Assembly: GCA_012934845.2 (NCBI GenBank)
Contig: WNNJ02003760.1
Location: forward strand, 1-64,000
Length of the DNA: 64,000 bases
Reading direction: 5' to 3'
Source: Pomphorhynchus laevis
Lineage: Eukaryota; Acanthocephala; Palaeacanthocephala; Echinorhynchida; Pomphorhynchidae
Below, piece after piece: positions 21,431-32,639 of this stretch. Both the position numbers and the translations under genes were made by a program. Within the stretch, counting starts at the first letter, position 1. The number at the start of each line of letters is the position of its first letter. A model generated the notes under the pieces. It worked only from the letters and a program-made list of their open reading frames with translations, was not told where the DNA came from and made no database searches.

Positions 21431-23990
21431 TTGGTTATCATGTCTTATCGATGGATGACCTCCGGTGGGACAGGTAAGTGAGTGAGCCAGAGAATTATGT
21501 TCACAGCAGGGGCAATGAGAGGGCGTGTTTAGTGGTAGTCTATGATATCGAGCTGCAAGTGCGACACGAAATTCTACATTGCTAACTCGAGTCCAACGAT
21601 CACTCGTAGGATATGTGGAGAGCCATGACGAGGCACCTTTGACTTGTAGATGTTCCATAATACGTAACACATTGTCGCCAATATTAGCTACTCGATCTCT
21701 AAGTAATGACTTTTGAAGATCAATCTTTGAAGTGCCTATAAGGGCAATGCGTTTGGCTTGTTCAGTCATCAAGTACACACCGTATAAGCCATTTAAATAA
21801 GGAGTGCATATATCTTTTGAGTTTTTAAACTCTTCTACCGCAGTAAAACGTGGGTCAGCAATACCTAGACCACCTAGTCTTATCGGAAGGGTAAATAATG
21901 GCCATAAATAATCGTCGTCAGGCAATTTCGAATTAAAAAGCTTCTCAAAACGCTTCTGAATGGTGTCATGGAGATCATCGAAACTACCAATTGAACAGTT
22001 TGTGGTTATTTGCACGTGAATCCATTTATGCTGAAGCGATCTGGTCATACCAGTATAGCTTATCTGCAAATCAAGAATACCCACGTCAGCAAGACGATTT
22101 ACTAATGAGCAATAATTAGAGATCTTTTGATCCGTAGTTTTATTTATATAATTAGCTGTTCCAATTGGAGCATCGAGTATTAATGTGCCATCGACAACAA
22201 TGTCGATTCCCGTATCATTAAAAAGTTCGCGGGTACTATCTGCATTTTCGGGACTACTTAGTAGCACGCATTTGTTGCTGTTGACATGAAATCCGAAAGC
22301 ACGGCCGTAGTCACACAAGAATTTGAAAGCCTTGTAAATTTGCACAGGTTCACCGATTAAATTGCCATCATCCGCGTACCAGAATTGGTTGATGTTAGGA
22401 AACTCCTCAGTAATGTTCAACAATAATGGCAGGGTTGCTACGGCATAAGCTGGCATAGCAAGTACATCACCTTGCGTAAATCCCTCTTGGGATTTGATGA
22501 AACTATCACCAGTTGAAAAATTTGAAGGGTTATCGTAAAAATTGTGTAGTATAGTAGACATAGAGGGACAAATGCGTGATATATTAGCGAGAGCTGCCTT
22601 TCGATTTATTCTGTTAAATGCATTATCTGCATCAACAGTGAGAAGAACTGCATCGGGAGCTTTTAACAGGCATTCGCGAACTGCGTGCGTGACGCACTCC
22701 ACTCCAGCTCGTTGACCGGCGCACATTTGCAACCGTCCGCACACTTCTTGAATATCATTGGAAATTATAGAAATAATGGCTTTCGAAATTATTCTCCTAC
22801 TAACGTCGCCAATGTCAATGGACCTTATTCCCGATTTTTTGGATAAGGCTATAAATCTGCTTGAAGCCAATACATTTATAAGATTAGTAGGCATAAGCTC
22901 AGTAGCTAAAGATTTTGCGAACGTTGACAAAACTCCTGTCAATTCAGCAGATTCGTGACCAAACTTAGTTAACATCTGTAGCCATGACTGTGCATCAATG
23001 CCGGAGGGACCTGCTCCACCTAACAGCATTAGGATCTAATGGGATCGGTACAGGGTGCTTGTCGAGTAATAATTCCCGAATAGTTTTAGAACCAATCATA
23101 TCCTTTGGTTGCAGAGGAACGCTATCATAAGATTTGTTGTCTAGAAGATGCATTGCTGTGTTCAATCTAGAGCTTTTAACCAATGAGACGAATTTTTTGC
23201 GCCAATATCTTGACTTCGAAGGTTGAATTTTTAAGGCTTTCATATTTTGAAGGACCTAGGCTTCAGCGTGTAATCCAGCGTGGTCATTATTGAACCACAT
23301 GTCCAATCGTCGGGATAAAGTTGATTTCAATGATTTGGGAGATTGACGAGAATTACGTTGAAGAATAAGATGTCCAAAGATGATGTACTTATTAAAAGTT
23401 TCCGAATTAGTGAGAGAATCCCTGAATATGCGTGCAAGTTCTGATATAAATTGTTTGGACTCTGAACATTTTGGAAGTCGAAATAAGTTAGGTTTCCATT
23501 GTATGACGATCGAGAATATATCCTGTATAGACAATACATCGGACTCTTAACGAGTATTCATTGTGTAATTTATATTGATATGGTTGTTAATAGAACAATG
23601 CCGATGATCAGAGTTTTCACAATCTGAATTCGGTTGACTCAATATGGACATAGCAAGATTATTGGAAGCTGTTGCAGAGCAATTTACTTGACAATTGGAA
23701 CAATTCACAGCTGAGCAATTTGAGCATAGGGTATTCTGCTTAGCACATCGACATCCTTTACATTTAGCATTCGGGCCGTTGCATGAACAGCATTTCAGAG
23801 TTGTCGCAGGCTTGCCCTTGGGCATTTATTTTGTTTAAGAACAGAATTGAATTGCACCAAACGTTTGGAACGAGTAACTTTATTCGTTAATATTCTGCTG
23901 TTGTTTCGTTGTAATTAGCTTCGTTGTCGTTGGTTTAGATGTATTTACTTTAGATTGTATGTTATTTGATTGTATTTATGTAAGAATTTT
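21425..23990 (-). pseudogene. LINE-D copy 1: N-terminal zinc cluster and RT
   Basis: ATG at 23825 starts MPKGKPATTLKCCSCNG and a Cys cluster; 23534-23256 and 23243-22995 continue the N-terminal region in other frames. The main frame, 23029-21401 (542 codons), has AGPSGIDAQSW, SSRFIALSKKSGIRSIDIGD, RLQMCAGQRAGVECVTHAVR, motif A LLTVDADNAFNRINRKAAL, motif B SQEGFTQGDVLAMPAYAVAT, motif C NQFWYADDGNLIG, thumb LPIRLGGLGIADPRFTAVEE, then CPCCEHNSLAHSLTCPTGGH and SIRHDN. Catalytic residues are present. Frame changes near 23030, 23250 and 23540 break it. The nuclease domain after RHDN is replaced by the fused part at 20300-21430. The 5' end is near 23990. Confidence 0.85.
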
Positions 23991-24003
23991 AATAACCAAG
24001 TAT

Positions 24004-26016
24004 TTAGAGTAAGTATAATGAATGATCAGATTCTAAATTCTCACCGATCGGCAAGGATTTTGTAAGCTCCGGCTTATTACTGTACTTTTTAGAGTTATTT
24101 CTTTGTGATCGCTGATATTCTTCGCTATCATGTTCATGCGATCCATGAGCGTTGCTGTGACGATTATCTTTCGATTCGGTTGATGTATTCGCGGCCGCGG
24201 TGGTGGCGGTTGTAATGAATTCGTTAATTCTTCGAACCATGTTTGAGCAACTCTTCAAAATTGATGCGATATTACTACTTTTATTCGTAATTAAGTGATT
24301 GGTGGTATTTGTTGTCACTATCATTTGTACTGCCGCTGGTGCGTCGTCATGTTGATCATGCTCAACACCTTGAACATCAACAACATTGTCGGGTAGTATA
24401 AGATCATCACACATGTTGAGTAACTGATGAATGATCTGGTTGAGATGATCATTACAATTGTCGGGTGTATGATCGGCAACACTAGATTGGCTGCAATTCA
24501 TCGTGGAAATTCCGGTTTTACCATTGTCAATCATAGTTTCTTCTTGGTTACTACTCGATGATACAAAGAAAGGCGCAGCAGATTCGTCGGCACCGGGTTC
24601 TTTGATAGAACCAGAAGCAAATTTTGCAAATTCATTCGATGGATTGCAATCAAGCCCATATTTAGGATCATATGATGTAAATGACATCATTGGTATTGTT
24701 GAATTGCTGTTAAGTATAAATGATGACGATTCAAACTCCAATCCCTATTGAGATGATCCTTTTAATTTTATCGTCAAGTTATCATTATCCTTGATTGGAC
24801 AACAAATTAGATTATTGTATTCGTTCATTTGATTATTATTTATTTGCATATCATTACTAGCTAAGGGATGCATTGAACTCTGATGCAGCTCACCAAGTTG
24901 TTGGATCTTATTTATTTGATCGGTAACTTGTCCTGTCGGTGAATTAGCAGACATCAATAGATGACTTTCAGCATCAGTTGTAGTTGCACAATAAGTAAAT
25001 ATCATTTCTTTTTCGAAATCTGTTTGACCGTAGTCCGACGATTGCTTTCTAACTTTGGTAAGAGATTTGGCTACATCAGTATCGTCATTATCGTCTACAT
25101 TAAGCTGGGAATGATGATGCTGAAAAACATCATTAGTAGCATCGAATGGAGTATCGTGCTTAGTGATATTGGCAGGAATGTCATCGTTACATTGAGACGC
25201 ATGCTTGTTTATCGGTTCATTATCTGCGACTATCGTAGAAGTGGCGCTCACAGCATTATACTCAGTTTCAATTGATCTGGAGTTATATGTATCACAACGT
25301 CTAGTCATACAGGGTAGTCTTATCACATCACGAGTTCGGCTCGAAGCACAAGTGTCTGGCTCGAAGAGGCGTTTCCCGGGTTCACCTGTTTCCTGGTGTC
25401 CACCATCAAATGTGGATATTGGGATCTGATCAAGTGACGCTAGCATTGCTTTGGCGTTGCCTCTCATTATTGCAATAGAGATGCGCTGGTATAAATGCGT
25501 GATCGTCACGGCGTAAGTGACTCCGCTTGTCCGGCTCATGTTATTTGCAACCCGTTTGATGACCCTGTTTCCCTCTTCATTCCATCCCCCAAACGACTCC
25601 ACTACAGCGGCTGAGAATATATACCCCGCTGCTTCGACCCTGCTCTTGTACTTTCGGTCTTTAACATTAATCGCATACGACGTAGCGGCGGCGAGCTTTG
25701 CGTTAGCAGCTGAGCGACGGTATGCCGTCTGTTGGGGGTGAGTGACTGCAAAGTCGATTGCATGGGGAGGGCCCCCATAAAATAGAATGTCTGCCGGCCG
25801 TTCACGTAGGTCCGGGATAATACCTCGCACTTCCAGAGCTACATCCATCCGGGCTGATTGTGCGGCTGCGAATACCACGTCACGAATAGCATTATGCCGC
25901 AGTCCTTGATAACCCCCGTATTGGCATGTTAGCGAGTGTATGCCTTCCTTATCAGCTATGCGCATGCAGCGGCCGCATCTATAATTCCTTTCGTGTAAAG
26001 GAATTCCAAGCCACAT
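24004..26016 (-). CDS. LINE-E protein: RLE endonuclease and acidic tail
   Basis: Continues the LINE-E protein after the frameshift. It opens with VRMWLGIPLHERNYRCGRCM, the knuckle HSLTCQYGGYQGLRHNAIRD, then the nuclease core EVRGIIPDLRERPADILFYG and HAIDFAVTHPQQ (catalytic acids in PADIL and IDFAV, as in R2-type PD-D nucleases), VVESFGGWNEEGNRVIKRVA and ISIAIMRGNAKAML. A low-complexity tail rich in Asp, Asn, Ser and Thr follows. A single TAG at 24745-24747 interrupts the tail and the same frame goes on to 24004. LINE-F has a similar acidic tail, so the tail is probably a real family feature. Confidence 0.8.
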
Positions 26017-26021
26017 GCGGA

Positions 26022-28388
26022 CTAGAATACAGAACTGTGGGGTGTTAATTCCGTTCCAGATGCCGCATTTGGTACAGCGTTAAGCCAAGCCCCAGCTATT
26101 GGACACGACACTGCATGTTGTCGGGCACGATCCATTTCGCTAGCTGATTGTATAAGCTGTGTCGAGGCGAGATTTTCAATCAGGCGTGAGGTTGATGATT
26201 GACCGCCATCCGTAGACGGTATGAAGTGAGATCCCATTGTGGTTCTAAGGGTGGCTAATGCCTCTGAATAGCCAGGAAAAAGTGTAGGATCCAGACTGTA
26301 TTCTTCTCCGACCTGCATCACGCTATGTATAAATGCGCTCTGGACATGCGCCGCATTGCATCTTAGGCCAAATCCACCCAGACGGATTGGGAGTGTCATC
26401 TGTGATTTCGCTGCTTCGTGTAGTTGACACGCGCATATTTTCTGAAAGGCGCTGGCGATTTGTCTGTCGAATGACTGACAAAACGTTTTTGTAATCCTTG
26501 GATCAACTGAACGGAGAAGGTGGTTTATCCTGGACGAGGAAGCGCAGTGTTTGAGTAGGAGGTATCCGACTTGAGGGTCTGGCAGCTTGGCTACTGCTTC
26601 AATTGTCTGGATTAGCGGTGGCAGAATTTCGTTTGTCAGGTGGGTTTCTATGAAGGACTCGTCACCGATGGGTATGCCTAACAAGTGCATGTTTCCAGAG
26701 GTGTTCTCCGAAACCACCTCGGATAGTAGGACCAAGCAAGAGCTAACGGCTTCAGGTGTGCCGATGACCTCTGTCTTTCGCCAATTTAGCTGCAATTTAA
26801 TCGCCTTGAAACTCGTGTCTAGCCAGCCGAGTGCGGATGCGATTGCCGAAGGCGTCCCGCCGACTATGCCATCGTCCAGGTACCACATGTTGAGGTTTAT
26901 TCCAGGGATATGAGAAACGTGTTCAATCGTTTTCTTAATGGCCAACGCGAAGAGGAACGGGCCCAATGGATCACCCTGCTGGACTCCTTCACATGAATTG
27001 AGAGGGTCCTGCGGGCCAAAACGAAGGGGTGCCTTGCACTTGTATGAAAAGTCAAACCATGGCAAGATCTCTGGGACGTTCTCTCGGACAGTTGCTCGTA
27101 AGTGCGCTCTGGACAATGAGTTGAAGGCGTTTGAAAGATCGATCTTTGCCCAGGCCCAGTTGTTGTCGTTGGCGTGAAGTTCGTGGATTCGTCGGATGTT
27201 GTGAACGATCCTTTCCACTGCGTTAGGGGTTGCTACTCCTAGTTGTGTTGGTTGTAGTAGACCAGCGAAACGTTTGCGGAGTTGGAGACATATGCATTTC
27301 GAGCACAGACGGCGTAGAGTTTCGCCAACGGCAATTGGTCTGATACCCCCGTCCTTTTTGGGAAGTGCGATCAAGTTCGCGCCGGCTATGTAAGGCGCCA
27401 CTTCAGAGGGTGCTAGTCCCGCCAGAAGGTGGTTGACAAGGTGCGTCAGGTTTTCTGCTAGCGAACCGCCGCTATTTGCTCGTAACATGTCCTGGAGATG
27501 CTCCGGTCTTAGCCCCAGGCAACCTGGTCCCGATGCAGAAGGAAAAGAGTTGACCGCGGTAATGACGGTCTCGCGGCCTACAGATATAGACGAAATCGGA
27601 TTGTTTGAAAGTCGTTCTATAAGATTAGGTGAGGATAGTTGCTGATCCCGCCAGATGCTGTATGTAAGGGGATGTAGTATTTGCAGTGCTGTCCGTGCTT
27701 GTGTAGATGGGCTGACTATTCCTCCTGAAACCAAACGCTGGAGTGCTTTACCGTAATTCCCATGCTTGGCCAGGTTGATACAAGCAATTTCTGAATTGCC
27801 GTTTAGTTTACGGTTTGCATATTTGTGTGGCGTTTGTATCATGGATAGCACATCCGTTGAGGCGGTTGTCGCGTAGGCTCTTATTGATTCGCAAATGTGC
27901 TTCTCGAGCTTATATCGACCTTTGCATATTGTGGGCATTGGGCCACTGAAGCACGATTTTGCGAAGAGCAGCAGCTTTGTCCATGAACTGACATCTCCGA
28001 TCTGCAGTGCATGTTTGATACTGTCACAGAAGTAGGTGGCTGCTAGAACACGTGCTTTGTACGGAATGCGTATGACTGTTGTTGATTCTCTGCGCCAACA
28101 TGATTGAAGACATGATAGACGGTTCGAAGCGTCGACTCGAGCGCTTGGAATTGCCAATGTTGGAGTTATGACTTCTGTCGTGGCCTCATTTGGCTGGACC
28201 TTGGACGCATGGTTGAAACAGCCGAATCCCTCGCCCGAACCTGCACACCTAGAACCTCTGAACTTATGAAAGCGGAAGCATCCATTAGTTGTCAAAACGA
28301 TGTCCCTCTGGCAGATGCGACATGGCCGCCTACCTCTGATAATATCATTTTGATCTTGCCCATCGTACGCCATTGTGTTTGGTAACAT
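26022..28388 (-). CDS. LINE-E protein: N-terminal zinc finger and reverse transcriptase
   Basis: The frame is open from 28535, but the likely start is ATG at 28388 or 28373 (MAYDGQDQN), just before the zinc finger CRICQRDIVLTTNGCFRFHK...C (C-x2-C-x14-H-x5-C type). RT follows: SASGPGCLGLRPEHLQDML, GANLIALPKKDGGIRPIAVG, TLRRLCSKCICLQLR, motif A NWAWAKIDLSNAFNSLSRAH, motif B CEGVQQGDPLGPFLFALAIK, motif C LNMWYLDDGIVGG, then LPIRLGGFGLRCNAAHVQSA. The active site is Y-L-D-D, not Y-A-D-D. A one-base loss in a C run at about 26030 shifts the frame just before the C-terminal zinc region. Confidence 0.85.
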   Translation of the reverse strand: MLPNTMAYDGQDQNDIIRGRRPCRICQRDIVLTTNGCFRFHKFRGSRCAGSGEGFGCFNHASKVQPNEATTEVITPTLAIPSARVDASNRLSCLQSCWRRESTTVIRIPYKARVLAATYFCDSIKHALQIGDVSSWTKLLLFAKSCFSGPMPTICKGRYKLEKHICESIRAYATTASTDVLSMIQTPHKYANRKLNGNSEIACINLAKHGNYGKALQRLVSGGIVSPSTQARTALQILHPLTYSIWRDQQLSSPNLIERLSNNPISSISVGRETVITAVNSFPSASGPGCLGLRPEHLQDMLRANSGGSLAENLTHLVNHLLAGLAPSEVAPYIAGANLIALPKKDGGIRPIAVGETLRRLCSKCICLQLRKRFAGLLQPTQLGVATPNAVERIVHNIRRIHELHANDNNWAWAKIDLSNAFNSLSRAHLRATVRENVPEILPWFDFSYKCKAPLRFGPQDPLNSCEGVQQGDPLGPFLFALAIKKTIEHVSHIPGINLNMWYLDDGIVGGTPSAIASALGWLDTSFKAIKLQLNWRKTEVIGTPEAVSSCLVLLSEVVSENTSGNMHLLGIPIGDESFIETHLTNEILPPLIQTIEAVAKLPDPQVGYLLLKHCASSSRINHLLRSVDPRITKTFCQSFDRQIASAFQKICACQLHEAAKSQMTLPIRLGGFGLRCNAAHVQSAFIHSVMQVGEEYSLDPTLFPGYSEALATLRTTMGSHFIPSTDGGQSSTSRLIENLASTQLIQSASEMDRARQHAVSCPIAGAWLNAVPNAASGTELTPHSSVF

Positions 28389-28572
28389 TGTAAGTAAGTT
28401 TGTAATTGCCAAGGTAAGTTTGTAACTGTTGTATGTTATTTTATTGTATACAATTGTAATTTGATGAGTTTGTATGTTTATCAGAAACCAAAGGCGAAAA
28501 TACATTCTGATTAATTTTCGATATTTCTGCAGCACACAGTTTCGCCATTATTGTAAGAACTTTAATAACCAA

Positions 28573-28787
28573 TACTTTTTTTAACGTGCTTGATATGGTA
28601 TTTCAAAGTTATATTCTTCCGTTAGATGTTATTGTAATTTGAGACTCGTTCAACATTCGTCAAATCAGCAACGGCGTTGGCTTGATGAGTTCAAAATTTA
28701 CGATTGATTTGATGAGTTTGTATGTTTATAAGAAACCAAAATTTTTTCCATAAATACCAAGTATTTATGTAAGAATTTTAATAACTA
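28573..28787 (-). mobile_element. 5' stub of an RLE-type LINE upstream of LINE-E
   Basis: It begins (28787) with the same motif as the LINE-D and LINE-E 5' ends (revcomp TGTAAGAATTTTAATAAC) and contains TTTTGGTTTCTTATAAACAT on the minus strand, which LINE-E repeats at about 28490-28467. It then stops where LINE-E starts. No coding sequence. Reads as a 3'-truncated leader in head-to-tail order. Confidence 0.6.
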
Positions 28788-29067
28788 TTATATTTATATA
28801 CTTAACTATAACATTATGATTACATGGCTAATGTATCAATATATTATTTAAAAATAAAATTTTAAAGAGATGCACGCCAATTAAATTACTAATTAATTAT
28901 TAGCTATTTATTATAAAGTATTATCAATTGTATTAATAAGATTAAATAAAGCTGCTAAAGACAGTGTAAAAATAGTCGATTGGGTTGGTATTACTGCAAA
29001 CCAGCCAAATATAACCATCGTTGAATATTTTATTTTTGAAACAAAAGTAGTTTAACGGATTCTTTGT
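28788..29067. other. AT-rich spacer
   Basis: No feature recognised. It lies directly downstream of the inhibitor-2-like frame and would contain its 3' UTR if that gene is real. No convincing AATAAA signal could be singled out in such AT-rich sequence. Confidence 0.5.
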
Positions 29068-29415
29068 TTAATCTTCTTCGTTTTCTTCTTTTTGCCATTT
29101 TAAACTTGCATAATGACGTTTTCGCTTTGCTTCAAATGATTCTTTATCAGCTAAATGAACGAGCTTGCTCTTTAGTTCATCTATATCAAATGTTGTCATA
29201 TTTTCTGTCTGCAAAAACGGGGTTTTGGGCTCAACTATCTTCATATGTCCATATGTTTTATCTACAGGATGTAGCGTTTCTTCAATATTATTTTCATCAA
29301 AGTGTACATGTTTATCAGATGATAAAACTGTTATACTTTCAATCTCAGGTAAGTCCGATGTTTTTGAATCACTTTGTCGCTTGCTTTTACATAAACCTAG
29401 ACCCATTAAGTACAT
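29068..29415 (-). CDS. Protein phosphatase 1 inhibitor-2-like protein
   Basis: A single 115-codon frame; ATG at 29415 (in-frame TGA directly upstream) or 29406. Inhibitor-2 (PPP1R2/IPP-2) binds and regulates the PP1 catalytic subunit. Visible signatures: [20 protein letters not shown] with [10 protein letters not shown], matching the family block around the regulatory P-x-T-P threonine, then DIDELKSKL and, near the end, [20 protein letters not shown], matching the conserved F-E-x-K-R-K-x-H-Y helix. Usual family members are about 160-210 residues; this one lacks a clear K-G-I-L-K motif at the N terminus and most of the linker. No intron is visible. It could be a compact gene, a retrogene, or the terminal exon of a longer gene. 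It is the only convincing host gene here. Confidence 0.75.
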   Translation of the reverse strand: MYLMGLGLCKSKRQSDSKTSDLPEIESITVLSSDKHVHFDENNIEETLHPVDKTYGHMKIVEPKTPFLQTENMTTFDIDELKSKLVHLADKESFEAKRKRHYASLKWQKEENEED

Positions 29416-29939
29416 TCACACTGACTATACAATTAAATCATATGGCGCGAAATTCAACGGATTGCGTTTGCTATGAACGTATTTTTTAATATTTTTTTAC
29501 GGAATTAAAATATTCTAAATTTGTAAAATGGACATATTTCAAGAAACTGAAATAATACAAATTGATTCGTACATTTTGATTCGTACGTTTGGTGCAATTC
29601 AATTCGTACATTTATTCTTATACAAAATCTTTTATCGAATATTTACGAATTGACCACTTCTGGATTATGTTGGATTATTACAATAATCCATTATAATAGA
29701 TTATTGTTTTCAGGATGCCTATTGTGAATATATTTGATGTACATTTGAATATATTTTGATATATTTGATGCCTATTGTGAATTTTTATTTTTACGATGTG
29801 ATATTATCATAAAACAACTGATAACATTTGAATGTATTTTAGATTTGTGTATAAAAGCCACTATATTTCGTGGCTTATATTTTATATTTTAAATATAAGT
29901 GGCTTATATTTTATATTTTACTATATAACAGCCACCATA
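29416..29939. other. AT-rich region with short repeats
   Basis: Contains a palindrome GGATTATTACAATAATCC (about 29672-29689), repeated GATTCGTAC units (29560-29610) and two GTGGCTTATATTTTATATTT copies (from about 29870 and 29900). ACGTTTGGTGCAATTCAATT at 29586 also occurs reversed in the LINE-D 5' UTR (about 23850). If the TATAAAAG at about 29850 is a promoter it would suit the Gypsy element to the right, but no LTR pair was identified. Confidence 0.4.
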
Positions 29940-31003
29940 TTTATATGAGATTCTAAAGCTATCTAAGTTACCAGATGCAAAACGTGAATCGCGACACTGG
30001 CGTTACCGATTCGATACATTGTGTATTCCTATAAAATTAAATGTTGATAAAGACAAACTCGATGTTTTAACATTTTCCGAATCAGCCCAATTGTTTGACA
30101 AAATCGAGGAACGTAGTACATTCGATTCTGCCATTGAAGCACTTGTGAATACGTTCGTGAAAACAGCTAATGCTGTGTATAGACGCCACCTCCTTTGTAC
30201 ATTAAAACAGTCGCACGATCAGAACGTGGTAGTATATCGAAAATCTAGAGACCACTGCACGTCAGTGCCCATTTGAATATGTGACAGGGTCCAAGCTTCA
30301 CGATATATTAGTATGCAAATCATTCATCGCTGACCTGCAGTCGAACGAAATCCGGCAGCGTATACTCGATACTGACGAATTGATAAACAAAAAGCATTCC
30401 AGATTGCAATGACTATAGAATCCGCCCAAGTTCAAGTGATCACCTACCAACATCAGTCAGATTTTCAAGTTAATGCTATTTCGAAAATGTTGATGCTACT
30501 CATAAGGATTGTGCCTAAGCCTGATGAAATCGTTTAGGTCGTAACTCGTTCCAAGTACAGAAACCAATGCTATTTTTGTGGAGATAACAAACATTTACGT
30601 CATCAATGCTCTGCTAGTATTGTCGAATGTACATTTTGCTATAAACGTGGTTATTATGCAAAAGTTTGCCAATCAAAAAAGCGCCAACGAAACGATCAAA
30701 AATATTCGTATCGAAAAACGCGACTAAACGTATCTGATACCGAATCTAATAATATTTTTTATTTCTTGAGAGAAAATTACAGAATAATTGTTCCCGCTAT
30801 AATAATAAAGATTTTATTACTAGAAAAATACATAAGTGTCTAGTGACTTAAAAAGACAACAAACAGCAAACAACAAGACAGTTGAGGAAAACTCAAAACA
30901 AAAACAACCACTTCTTTCACCTATTCAGACCTCAAATCCATGGGGATCTAACCCTCCCAACCAATCCAACACGCCGCTTTCCGATTGAACCACCCGGAGT
31001 CTT

Positions 31004-32297
31004 TCACCCCACCCCCCGAAGAATCCAATCGGTGCGAACGATGCTGGGTAAACGCGAAACGATAAGCTTCAGGAACCTCAGTCTTTGCTCTGGGGAACGT
31101 CCTCTAGAGAAGAAGACTAATCCCGAGATAGCCCAGGTGCCCCAAAGGCGCACCTGGGTTTTCCCATTCAACGACAGATGCTGGGCCCGTTTCAGAGCCC
31201 ATCTAGCTCTCTTCAGGATACGTTTGAGCCTTCCCAGGTCGGCTTTTGCCCCCAGGTATTTTACTCGACTTGTGAAGGTAGGGAGTGGTTCAGAGGCAAA
31301 TATGGAGGAGAGCGCAGAAGGGTTAAGACGAGCAATACTCGCCATATCTCTACTCAGCTGGAACCAGTATCTGGTGCGCCAGTATTCATACGAGAGGGTA
31401 TGTCTGGCAGAGGAAGAGAGATTAGGGAGGTTCAGCAGTTTAGCTAGAACCTTGAGTTTTGTCGGAGTGGGATTGAAAATGCGACTTTTATAGGTTGTCG
31501 AAAGCAACGCGGTAGCTTGCGAAGAGAGATAGGAATTAAATTCGGTTAGGCTCTCATTACCAATTCGTGGGAAGCGTTGGATAGCTGCCTGGAAGAAAGC
31601 CACTCTGATCGGGTCAAAGTGGAATCTTCTGCAAAGCAGCGAATCCGCTTCTATCCGCCAGCGAATTAGATCATGAGAGGTGGACAGATGTTGTCGCGAT
31701 TGCTCCGTGCAGAAGGGTTTAAACAACCACCTCTCGTGGAGCAATAATAAGTCGAGGAGTGAATTCGTTGATGTGCAATGAAATGTAGGGGACGGTGGTT
31801 TGCGAATAAGATAACCATTCCTGGCTCTGCGGAGTGCTGCATTAATCATACGACCAGTTCTGCCGTTGAAGTCACCTAGTACCATGTTATAGCCGCTATC
31901 GATAATACCATCCAGAAGGTCATGGTTTTTTGTGAATCTCCTATGGACGAATGTAGACGTTGGCAAGACTTAGGCGTTTACCGTTCTTAACGAGTGAAAC
32001 TACTAGACAAGGCAGGGCTGGACAAGAGTAGTTTAGCAAGAGGGACCATAAAGAGCACTTAACTAAGGTCAAGAGTCCTTGAGAAGACGAGGAGTGAGGC
32101 GGGGTAATGTACGGAGTATAGTGGGAATAAATGTGCTTAGGGATAAATCGAGTAATGTCCTGGGGGAGACGGATAGACCGCGTCTCCTGAAGGACTATAA
32201 CATCTGCGTCTCTACCACATAAAAGTCTAAGGGCAGAAGCACCTTCCAAATTCCACTGAAGAATATTCAGTGAAAAAGGCTCGGGCTTACTCACCAT
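31004..32297 (-). pseudogene. LINE-B ORF2 lacking RT: endonuclease fused to C-terminal domain
   Basis: 32297-31941 opens with MVSKPEPFSLNILQWNLEGA, DADVIVLQETRSIRLPQDIT and KRLSLANVYIRP, the N-terminal half of an APE endonuclease. One frameshift at about 31955 leads to 31966-31004, which continues with YNMVLGDFNGRTGR (catalytic D-F-N) and a linker, then passes directly from ARLNPSALSSIFASE to PLPTFTSRVKYLG and TKADLGRLKRILKR-like sequence. In copy 1 the equivalent LSALSSI segment lies after the RT. So the RT has been deleted in frame, leaving a continuous 320-codon frame. Confidence 0.8.
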
Positions 32298-32639
32298 TGT
32301 GTTAAATTAGTTGGAAGGGGAATGCCAACCTAGACGGAGCCAGGTGCAAGAGGGTTACCCTCTTGCCACTCGCCCCGTCCAAGGTTGGACCCGCCCAATG
32401 CATTATCTTCATTTCTCTTTGAGTCCTTCTCCAGAAGCTTCCCTACTTTAAGGGGTGGCACCGTCTGTACCGAACCACCTCTCTTCTTTGTCCTAATCGG
32501 CTTCATAATCTCAGCTGCAGGAATGGAAGGGCGAGAGACAAAGCTACTAATAGAACAAGGAGGCGTTCCATGTCCGCCATGATTGCTCTTTTCTAATTGG
32601 CCAATAGAGTCAGGATGTCGGAATTTGTCATTCTATTTT

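Larger units (their letters stand above)
24001..28561 (-). mobile_element. LINE-E, near-complete RLE-type LINE
   Basis: About 4.56 kb. The 5' end is near 28561 (AAAGTTCTTACA) and the 3' end coincides with the stop codon at about 24003, with practically no 3' UTR. TTGGTTATT flanks both ends (revcomp at 28564-28572 and 23991-23999), which could be a 9-bp target duplication. It encodes one long protein with a single frameshift (about 26030) and a single in-frame TAG (24745-24747). LINE-D starts immediately after it in the same orientation. It is the best-preserved element in the window. Confidence 0.8.

Noticed and set aside
22758-22958. Plus-strand frame inside LINE-D, and similar ones at 24503-24751, 26587-26913 and 26938-27177
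   Set aside because: Antisense shadows of well-supported LINE-D and LINE-E proteins.
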